Below are positions 55,095-64,000 of a stretch of DNA of 64,000 nt, in pieces. The stretch lies in NCBI GenBank assembly GCA_037693485.1, contig CM075344.1, forward strand, positions 92,291,001 to 92,355,000, read 5' to 3'. Positions within the stretch are counted from its first letter, which is position 1. Every line of letters begins with the position of its first letter. The notes below the pieces were generated by a model that saw nothing but the letters and a program-made list of their open reading frames with translations, did no database searches and had not been told where the DNA came from. The position numbers and the translations under genes are program-made. The DNA is from Kitagawia praeruptora. Lineage: Eukaryota > Streptophyta > Magnoliopsida > Apiales > Apiaceae.

Positions 55095-56124
55095 TTTTTT
55101 TTTTGCTAATTAAAATTTATACCATAGGAAAACAAATTACATCTCTAGGGGCATACCCCGCGATTAGTAAATCATCCACCTAACGGAACAAAATAAAATA
55201 AAACAAACACATAAACTTCCAACCAAGTTCAAGGAACAAGCTACATAAAAACTAAGACCTTTACGGCCTCGAAACCTTCACAAAATGAGCAGCTCAGGTG
55301 CGCTCCCCTCCTTCCTACACATCATTGCCTTTGTCATTTCCATGATAGACCATCGCCTCCACATCGGAGCAGTGGAGGCTTTTCTCTGCAGTAGGCACAG
55401 TTGCCCCAACCCAATGCACCTTTGCATCCATTTCATTGAAATGCATTCCATTCTTGCTCACTGGTTGTTGGCCCATCCCCTGAGTGTGATCCCTCTCATT
55501 TTCTTCCTCGGCCTCATCAACCATTATGCCATATCCATCAGCAAAACCAAACCACATGCCCAAGTAATGCATGTGTCCACGCATGGAATCCCTCACACTC
55601 TTGATAAAACCGTCCATAGCCAGGGCTTTCTCCTCACTGCCAACCCCACCCGAGACTTCAATCATCTGCACCAATTCATATTTCACCGTCAAAGAATCCA
55701 TAGAGCCGCCAAAACGGCCATGCGCACTCACCTCCTCAAACTCCTCATTTTGTTCAATCTCTAACTTGTTACTAGATGTGCTATTTAAGCTCACCTCCGC
55801 ATCAATTTCCTTGACTACAGCAGTAGCCATTAAACCATGATCACGTTTCCCTAATTCAGCTAGGAAAACCCTGAGTTGGGATGGCAAGGTGTGGTAAACC
55901 TCAACACCTGCATCATTTTGACCTTTGTCACCTGCATTACTGAAAACATTTTGACCCTTATTACTAAGGGAAATAATGAAAATCTTCAAACTATCCACAT
56001 CCATCCCCTGACTAGCAGCCACCAGCGTTTTTCCTTTTCCACCCAAATAGGTCTGGTCCAACAGCCCAACATCCTTTAGCTCCTCCCCCATGCCTTGAAT
56101 AAGAACCTCTTCATTCACACATAT
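55095..56124 (-). mobile_element. Family X retroposon copy N, 5'-truncated, 14-bp target duplication
   Basis: Target repeat CATTTCCATATATC at 55081-55094 and 56125-56138. Poly-T, complement of TTAATTAGC and the hairpin (about 55148) form the tail. Only the last kilobase of the element is present, so it is 5'-truncated, the typical result of incomplete reverse transcription. Relative of copy D. Confidence 0.9.
55315..56124 (-). pseudogene. Family X protein, copy N, C-terminal 269 codons, D type
   Basis: Open frame from the truncation point to the stop. The few codons upstream of 56124 come from flanking DNA. It matches copy D over its length: E-E-V-L-I-Q-G-M-G-E-E-L-K, G-M-D-V-D-S-L-K-I-F-I-I-S, L-P-S-Q-L-R-V-F-L-A, A-T-A-V-V-K-E-I-D-A-E-V, G-S-M-D-S-L, S-V-R-D-S-M-R-G-H-M-H-Y-L-G-M. 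No stop or frameshift separates the two proteins, although many bases differ. Confidence 0.75.
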
Positions 56125-59080
56125 CATTTCCATATATCATTCACACATATCATTTCCATTCTCATATATCATTTCCATTTCCATTCACATTTCCATTCAC
56201 ATATATCATTTCCATTTCCATTTATCATCACCTTTATAAATATATATGTCATAATACTTTGATTATGACTCAGACATCTCCTCTGTATTCAATGAAATCA
56301 AATACGCTCTTATATACATAAAATATTCCATCTATTTTAAAAGTATTAAATAATAATCAAATAATATTTATTAAATCACAAATATTTAAAGATTATCTTT
56401 AACATAATATCATAAACCATATAACCTTAGATAACAACTGATACCATTCTCTTTCATATCTCTTTATACCATAAAGCATATTAGCTCCATTCGTATTCAT
56501 ATCCATATCCATAATCCATATTAAATAATCTCAACAAACAGGGAATATATCCCTAACCATATAATGATATAGGATTTATATATTATCTAGCAAAACAACT
56601 TTTCTTTAAACATGGATAAAAGAAATCTTGCCTCGATCTCTAAATCCCAAAAGGAATGATCCGGTGTTCGTCTCGAGTATCTATAGAAACGAAAAGGATC
56701 ACCATCAGAATATATTTCACTTAACCACTTAACCCTTAAATATATATATATAATAACACCCTTGACATATAATAAAAGTTTAACATACCCTTTATAGACC
56801 ACAAGCTCCAAGAACTTATTCATTTTTAGACTCCATGAAAGTTTCAGTGTTTTTCACCATTTCCTTATTAACCACACATGATTGTAAAATTTCTCATAAA
56901 TTATCAATTTTGAATTTTGACACAAGGTTAGTGGGGTTTGCCTCTCTATTCACCCTACTATATTGTCCCAAAATTTCATAATTTTTAAAGATGTTTAAGT
57001 ATGTTAATTATGGCCTCAAAGTTGACACAATTGCATTTTCTCGGTTTCCAAACGACTTTCACTAAAACTCACTTTTCTCCTAAACCGTTCATCAGATTTT
57101 GACATACCTTATATCAAAACGATCTATGACACCCTACTGACCCTTACCAGTTCGTGACCTCTGCCCAAATACAAGGTAGTTTTAGTTTTAACGAAAATCG
57201 GACATTATAACGGCTATATTCTTAACAATTCCCAAATCATCACTCCTCCCAATCCATCATCCAACACATATATTATTCCCTACACCATGTGGTCATCATA
57301 CCAGCCATGGTTACAAGCACAACTCACTTTCATACTCAATCAAATCACTTATAAACACATATATCATCATGATTTCATACTTTATACAATTTTAACTACT
57401 TAACCAACCATAACCATCATCAACTCAAAGTAATACAAAGGGTTCTTGAGCTTTATACCTTCTTTGTAGAGTGAACAACACTTAATAAGCCTTGGATAGT
57501 CATTAAACAACCTTAAAGTAGCTTGGATCAACTAAAGAAATCATAAAACCAAAAGTTAGTTCTTGAAGGTTACTATTCATCCATCACTTTGTAAAAATCA
57601 TATAAAATCGAAAAATAAGAGTTTGGCTCTCAAATATTTACCAAATCTTGGCCTCTTCATAAGATTTGATTTGAGATATAAATCACCAAAAACAAAGCTT
57701 CCTAGCTATGGTTTTGAGCCCTATTTTGCCGCTGGACAGAAACTGTCAAGAACAGGCAGTTTGGTTTCTTCAACTTTGAGCATCGATTTGACTAGGCTAT
57801 ACTACTTTGTTGGCCATGAAATTTTGAACGAACCTTACACATGGAGTGGAGAAGTTATGGTTAAAATTTGATGATTTTATCATGGATAGAAATGGAGATA
57901 TGAATTGTTCTTTGAGTTGTGTTCTTGTTTGGCAGATTGGAGAGCTTTGTGGTTATCTTGCTTCTTTGCCTAAAAAACATTTTTCTCCTTGTATATATCC
58001 TATATATCAGTTGTATAGTCTTATAATAAGAGTCTTTGAAGTCCACCAATGAGATTAAAACAATTTTTGATGATCTAATGGACCAATTGTCAAGCTAGAA
58101 ACATGTAACTCCATTTTGTTGTGTTTTACTTCCATGTCCTTGGCTTTTCAAGATTCCTTCCACCACTACCCTTGCCCTATGGCTTTCACCATGAGTCACT
58201 TGATAAATCAGCTCCTTGATTAGTGTTGGGCCGAAATTGGGCTTACTTTAATGATCTTAGGGCTTTATACAAGTTCTTTCGTCATTTCCTTCATCGAATG
58301 ATTTCTGTGATCGTCAGTGGTTTCTTTCTCGTAAATCTCTTGGATATATATATTATCCTTTTTGACATTATATTTTAATGTATTGGGGTGGTTCTAAACC
58401 TCAAATAGATATTAAATCCAAGATCCTTTGTATATTCTCTTTATCTCAGAAATTGCTCTCCCGGTTTCTCAAGCGTTCTCTAACTCGCTCACTAACTCGT
58501 TTGCATTCTCTTTACTCTAGGATTATATTCTCAATTCTTTTTCCCTCTCATAATATATCCTCCCTTGGACTTCTAACATTTAATATCCTCAATTCATGAT
58601 TCGTTCGCTTAATCTCGTTATAAAGTCTCAACGGTTTTCGTTCTAAATTCTCAAATCAAATATAATAAAATTCCAAAATATTAAACCCTCAATTCCTCAA
58701 ATTTAATATCTCATTTCCAAGTGGTTCTAAATTGTTTAACAATTCAAATTCCTCTGGCATTCCCTTGACTTAATAATCCCCTGATTTAACCTAATTTCAC
58801 ATGTTCCTCAAAGTATACACCCTTTTCATATTCCATACTCTTTAATATCAAATACAATAGTGCTCAATTGAAATCAAACATCTCAAAAATCTATACTCAG
58901 GAATTTCTAAAATCCGTCATCATTTCGAGTCACTCATTTTCATAGCACAACACTAATATGGTTTCTGATTATTCATTTTCTGTTTCACCTATAGGGTACC
59001 TACATACCATTTCCCTAAATCCTCAAAATCACTATTCATTTAAGCTGTAGCATTTCTAAAGTTAGGGTTATTACAAATCA

Positions 59081-59278
59081 AGTGTAAAAAAGATAAAGAA
59101 GGGATCATGAGATACATGTGGAGGATATGGGTCCCAAATGATCAGGAACTCAAGAATGAAATTTTATATGAAGCCCACAACTCCAGGTACTCAGTGCACC
59201 CCGATAGTACCAAGATGTATAGGGATTTGAAAGAGTACTACTGGTGGCCCAACATGAAAAAGGACGTTGTAGAGTGGG
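59081..59278 (+). pseudogene. pol: Integrase N-terminal zinc domain of element Q, cut by LTR2
   Basis: Resumes the pol frame after LTR P: M-W-R-I-W-V-P-N-D, then E-A-H-N-S-R-Y-S-V-H-P-D-S-T-K-M-Y-R-D-L-K and Y-Y-W-W-P-N-M-K-K-D-V-V-E-W-V. These are the two histidines of the HHCC integrase zinc finger and the block before its CxxC pair. LTR2 begins exactly where the cysteines should follow. The catalytic DDE core is absent from the window. Confidence 0.92.
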
Positions 59279-61779
59279 TGTAAGAACCCAGATTTTTGGT
59301 AGAATTAAAACTTTTCTTATGTAATAATATAAGGAGTGAATAGTGGTTATGACTGCGATGTAACGAATGTTTATTAAATGAATGGGATGGATTTAAATTC
59401 AAATATTTATATGTCATGCAGTATACTTTTGGTTGTCAGCATAGATAAGAATGATCTATCTCCTAAGGATATAAGTATATTATTCCAAGAAAGATTATTC
59501 TTGTGTCGTCTAAATCAATATATGTTATTAGTCTAGTGGTTCCGAAAAAGGGTTAAGGAACGCCCTAAAGAGGACCAGGGCATTATTAGTATATATAAGG
59601 AATAAAAAGGAATAATGAAGTGTGAATAGTGATTTTGGTGGGTATGGGTATATTATTGGACGACGCTATATAAAAATATTCAGAACGGATTTTCGAGTTC
59701 GTATTCATGATCCAGGGGCAAGATAAGTGTATGTAAACGATATCAGATTCAGAAAAATAGCACCTTCATTTTCTCCGAGATTTCCCTGGACCCTGCAAGA
59801 CTTAAGGATTTATAAAATGGATTTAAGGAATTTAAATTCGAGAAGTATTAAGTAAGATGGAGGATGGTATTATAATTATTAAGAAGATTTCCCGTAAAAC
59901 CCTAACTAGAAACGAATGAGTTATTCCTCCGAACAAGCAAGGAAATTGAGTAATACCCGGACAAAGGAACGAATAAATAACCAAGAGACAAACAAGTGCA
60001 ATTGGTGGAAAAAGGAGAAACCAAAGTAACATCCTTATAAGTCAACTACAAGATGAGTGGTGTAATTGCATTTTTACAAAAATGGAGTTGTTTGTTGTAG
60101 TGCCAACACTTGGCCCAATGAGGAAGCAACAAGTGGCACCTATAGATGAGTGACAACACATTAAAAGAGATGCATCTAAGATATATACATGCATTAAGCC
60201 ATTTTATTCAAACAAAACACAAAAATCAAACCACCACCACCAAGCATATAGCTCTCGGCCAAGCTCCATTCTAGGAGGAGATCTCCACTTCCAACCATCC
60301 AAGTCACACAATCTTGAGCTTAATTCAAAGCTAGTATCAAGTAGAAGGTAAATCCAAGAGATCATCATCAACCAAGGTGTTTAACTAGATCAAAACCTTG
60401 ATCAAAGTTCTTGATGAATAGTGTTCTTATGAACTAACTTTTCTTTTCTTGATTTCTTTGGCTAGATCAAGCTACATTAAGGCTAGATAAGGACTAACCA
60501 AGGATTACTAAGTTCATTCATACATCAAGGAAGGTATAACACTTGTAGCCCTTGGATGAAACATGAGTTTTCATGGAGTTTTATAGTTATATGCATGTTT
60601 AAGACATTAAGTTTATGTTTGGGCTTTGATAATTGTTAAATTAGTTTAGATGAACGGAAAGACATTGCTTGGTCTTAGTTCATGGTTGAATAACATGTAT
60701 ATGTTGTTTGGAGTGGAAACTATGATTATTGGATGGTTTGAAATTTGGAAATCATGTAAACATAGCCGTCGTAATGCCCGATTGTCGTTAACCTTAAGAA
60801 ACCGTGATTAGTAGCATGAACACACTGTCCAGTCTCGGATTTTGCCATGAAAAGCTAGATTATGTTATGAGCTTCGTTTTGATATAAAGTTCGTATGAAA
60901 CGGATATACGGTTTAGGAGATATGGCCGATTTAATAAAAGTGGTTCGAAACCGTAAACAAAAGTTCGTAACGGTATTTAAACCCCCTTAACTCGAGTTAT
61001 GCAGTGGTGAATAATTATAATTAAATAATAGAGATAAAAAGGAAGGTGTTGGAAAAGACCGCATGTAAAAAGGATCGTTTTCCGATTTTATAAAAATGTT
61101 CGAATCAAGGTTAAACGCGAACGAACCCCTAAAAGCATGCTTGATTATGACTTTGGATAATAACTTAGAAAACGGACGATAAAACTCGTAGTACAATCTT
61201 GATTCGTAAATGATCGATATTAAAACTTACATGGCTTAAGTACGTATTAAGTGTGGGTACAATGACGGGTCATAATAGCGAACGTATGTCGAACCGCATC
61301 CGTAATAAAAAGAGTTACCCTAGAGGTGTATAGCGAGATAATGTGAAAACGTGTTTCGACTTAAGTGAAGTCTATATTTAATCTTGTAAAGTGTTAAGTG
61401 ATTAATCCCGAATGCCTTGGCTATTTATAGATCGTCAGGCTGACCCGGGACCCGCTACCACTACCCCTATCCGCACTCGCTTTCCAGGCAAGTTTCAAAT
61501 CCTTCTAACAGGCTGTTGTTGTGAATATATATATAAGCTTTCTGTTATACATATGACATAGCATGCATGCCTACTTTCAAGTCATATTGATATACTTGTT
61601 CCCTGAATTATTGTTGGCTTATGAGCTAGATAGTTATTATATCAGTTATAAGCCGGAAATTTCCCAAAACCCTTAAGCGAAGGGTAGTCGAATCTCATTC
61701 TCTGATTATAGACCGGGAGTCGTTATTTCTTGATATATCGATATTATTTTCAGAGGAAAATATTTAAGTAAATATTTTT

Positions 61780-62500
61780 CTATGTATTATCTGGCGAATA
61801 TTATTGCGATATTCCTTTGAGATATTGGATTAATATTATTCGGGTTATTCATCAGATAGTTATATATTCGATGAACATTATCTGTAATATTCATCTAAAG
61901 TCGATTTAATATTCGAATATTATTTCAAACTCTCAGCTAAGTTATTTACTTAGAGAATATTCATATTTCTTCGATAAATATTATTTTTAATATTCATTCG
62001 AGTTTATTTATTTAACGAATATTATTTTGAATATTCAGTCGAGCCTTATTTATTTATATGAATATTATTTCGAATATTCATTCAATCTCTATTTATTTTA
62101 TAAATATTAGTTGAGCATTGATTCGAACTCCAATTATTCGATAAATATTATCTTCGTCATTCATTCAAAGTCAATTCTATTATTGAACATAATTTTAAAT
62201 ATTCATTCGATATTCATTTCTTCGATAATTATTATCAAGTCGAATATTCATTATTTATTCAATGAATATGGTCTCAATTATTCAATCGATAATTATTTCA
62301 TCATTAAGTATCATTCTTAAGCTGAATATTCATTATTTATTCAATGAATATTATTTCAAATATTCATTTGACGATTATTTCATCAATAAAATATTATTAT
62401 TATTAATTGGAATATTCATTATTCGTCCAATGAATATTATTCCGAATAGTTATTCAAAGATCATTCCGAGCAACACTTTTCCAATATCTGTGATTTAAGA
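61780..62500 (+). repeat. GAATATTC-rich repeat array in LTR2
   Basis: Diverged units as in LTR1, slightly longer overall, including several TTATTCAATGAATAT blocks near 62240-62350. Confidence 0.7.
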
Positions 62501-63423
62501 AATATTCTTGGAATATTTATTAAACTCTTCTAACTCGTTCCAAAGATGAGTTACTTCATTCACCCTGTATCTTCGACCTTCGAATATTATATAAATTATT
62601 TCAAAGACTTATTACTATTATTATATTATCAAGGAAGGTTCTCAAACGCTATTCTTCGTTCAATCCTGCCTCTCAAAGTATAAGGGAACCTTACTTGAGA
62701 AATGTTATTTATCTTGTGACTGCCCGGTCATAAATTATTCGTTTCACTCGCAACTTGGTTGCTATTATTCATGGAATCGTGTGTACCCTCTCATCGTTCG
62801 AGGGGTAGAGTGTTGGAACAAGTTGGTATCCATTAACAAGCCTCGGCTTGGGAAATATTGGTGAAATTTCCTTTCCAACTAGATATGACTGCCTTATGGA
62901 GTCCTATCAACAAGTGATATACTTGGGGAAAGGGGGACGAACTTTACATTTCAAAGTTATGGATGTTAATTGAACTAGGAGACGCGTAAGTGGCCGAGTG
63001 GCGCCGGTCCAGCAATGGCCCAACCGTTGGCCGAGGGGTTCCAGAGGGCGGGCGATCCGTCGGTACTTCCTTCTACATGTAGAGAACAAATGATGGGGAG
63101 CATGACATGCGACTGATCATCGTAGATGTTGTGGCTCCTGGCGCGGCAAGCTCCCGTATTAGTTCATCACCCAAATTTGAAGAATATTCTGTAACGCTAC
63201 TATTATGGGTAGCGCTGAAAAAATGTTTGAACTGGGATTGCAGCATTCTTCCTGCAAGTCCCCTATCATGAAAATTGATGATCTGGCTTATCTTTGACAT
63301 AGCAGATGTTCCCACAAAATATAAATATGTTTTGAGTTACCTTGTAACTTCATCCTTTATATTGAGCTGGCACTATTTTCGGTTATGCATGGCATATGGT
63401 TTCAAAATATATTTTTTGAACTG

Positions 63424-63426
<3 letters not shown>

Positions 63427-63453
<27 letters not shown>
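63427..63453 (+). promoter_or_regulatory. TATA tract of LTR2
   Basis: TATATATA run of about 27 bases after CTGTCA, equivalent to 48534-48558. Confidence 0.55.
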
Positions 63454-63456
<3 letters not shown>

Positions 63457-63507
63457 CATGCAGTTATATTATTATTGGTGGGCTATTGCTCACCCTTGCT
63501 TATTATT

Positions 63508-63666
63508 ATGTCACAACAACAGCTAGGTCTCATGGCTCGCGTAAGGCGCACTCGGCGCAAGCAGGTTACCCTTCCCACAGGACTCCCCGCTGATATTGTT
63601 GCTGCCATTGCTGAGGTAGCACAGATAGTCAGCTTTTGCTTCCAGTTTAATTATATGTATCAATAA
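63508..63666 (+). CDS. LTR2 micro-ORF, 52 codons, basic peptide
   Basis: M-S-Q-Q-Q-L-G-L-M, R-V-R-R-T-R-R-K-Q-V, P-T-G-L-P-A-D-I-V-A-A-I-A-E, as in LTR1. A changed stop codon (TAG region to CAG) extends it to a TAA at 63664-63666. First ATG after the TATA tract. Translation unproven. Confidence 0.4.
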   Translation: MSQQQLGLMARVRRTRRKQVTLPTGLPADIVAAIAEVAQIVSFCFQFNYMYQ

Positions 63667-63923
63667 TGTTAATCAACGGCAAGAACTTTAAACTTATGAT
63701 GTTATCCTTTTGGATTGTAATAACTTTTATTCGTAAACCGTAATGTGAGACTTATTTCAATTTCATCTCTGGGACTATAACTGTGTGTGTGTGTGTGTGA
63801 GTGGTTATTATTGCGGGGTCAGCATGTGATTTATTTATTATGGACTCAAGTAAAGTATCAATCATGGAAAATAAGACCGTAATGACCCGATCCCGGACCC
63901 CGGATCTGGGGGTGTTACAGAAA

Positions 63924-63934
63924 TGGTATCAGAG
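63924..63934 (+). promoter_or_regulatory. Primer binding site, tRNA-iMet, second Q-family element
   Basis: TGGTATCAGAG four bases after LTR2, without the 40-bp insertion found in Q. The leader continues to the window edge like that of Q. Confidence 0.85.
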
Positions 63935-64000
63935 AGAGAGTTATATACCCCAAGAGATGATGCGACGTTATACAATAATAAATTCACTAATATAATAAGA

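Larger units (their letters stand above)
53903..59075 (-). mobile_element. Solo LTR P, carrying X copy N
   Basis: TGTGACAGCCCC ... GGGTTATTACA between direct repeats AATCA (53898-53902 and 59076-59080). The GACAGCCCCAAATCCGGGGTC end resembles the complement of the LTR1 3' end, so orientation is minus. Excluding copy N it is about 4.1 kb. Removing it restores the pol frame exactly across the junction. It holds a long TA microsatellite, a short tandem duplication and no gene in 56,140-59,075 that I can support. Confidence 0.88.
59279..63919 (+). repeat. 5' LTR of a second element of the Q family, inserted in Q integrase (LTR2, 4.64 kb)
   Basis: TGTAAGAACCCAGAT ... ATCTGGGGGTGTTACA, same length and layout as LTR1. 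It is followed by GAAA and a primer binding site, so it is a 5' LTR and not the 3' LTR of Q. The five bases before it, GTGGG (59274-59278), should recur after the 3' LTR beyond the window. Contains the repeat array, TATA tract and micro-ORF; no other gene. Confidence 0.88.

Noticed and set aside
59279..63919. LTR2 as the 3' LTR of element Q
   Set aside because: It cuts the integrase zinc finger and is followed by a primer binding site and leader, which marks a 5' LTR of another element.

Overview
The window is plant nuclear DNA, very probably from a flowering plant. It contains plant-type LINE, Ty3/gypsy, CACTA and Helitron elements, a tRNA-iMet primer binding site, and captured fragments of plant genes with introns (branched-chain aminotransferase, type-1 protein phosphatase). 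The species cannot be told from the sequence alone. I found no intact host gene: practically all 64 kb is transposable elements nested inside one another, up to four layers deep.

Left part (1-19,871). A dead LINE (ORF1 tail, endonuclease, reverse transcriptase, C-terminal zinc domain) is cut into three pieces, 3675-4688, 7180-8856 and 18311-19871. The cuts are insertions of a second retroposon family, called here family X. X copies share a 5' leader (GAGAGTCG, TCTCTCTAAC, GCCGCC) and a 3' tail (hairpin GGGGTATGCCCC, then TTAATTAGC plus poly-A). They have target-site duplications of 9-16 bp and one long sense-strand ORF with no visible reverse transcriptase. Copies here are X0 (1-3674, split by copy A), B, C and D. 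C is split by a CACTA transposon carrying branched-chain aminotransferase exon pieces.

Middle part (19,958-43,710). This is a very long, degenerate solo LTR (H) that has received X copy E, X copy F and an opposite-strand solo LTR (K). F is split by gypsy remnant S, whose 5' LTR carries a textbook Helitron. K is split by a second CACTA element that captured the last exons of a PP1 catalytic subunit gene.

Right part (43,711-64,000). Two head-to-head X fragments (L and M) are followed by a chromovirus-like Ty3/gypsy element (Q). Q has a 4.64-kb 5' LTR, a tRNA-iMet primer site, an extra ORF upstream of gag, and a gag-pol frame broken by four nonsense codons. Solo LTR P (itself carrying X copy N) interrupts Q before integrase. 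A second 4.64-kb LTR of the same family lies inside the integrase zinc finger, and its own internal region starts at 63,920.

The most interesting object is family X. At least nine copies or fragments have shared ends, long ORFs without RT, mosaic protein modules (KRVSF-type repeats, an EGK block, a PLEFGVF block, a DWRYGPVCC C-terminus), and a 3' tail motif shared with the RT-encoding LINE beside them. The simplest reading is a non-autonomous but protein-coding retroposon family mobilised by the LINE. A second point of interest is a small basic ORF conserved just downstream of the TATA tract in the giant LTRs.
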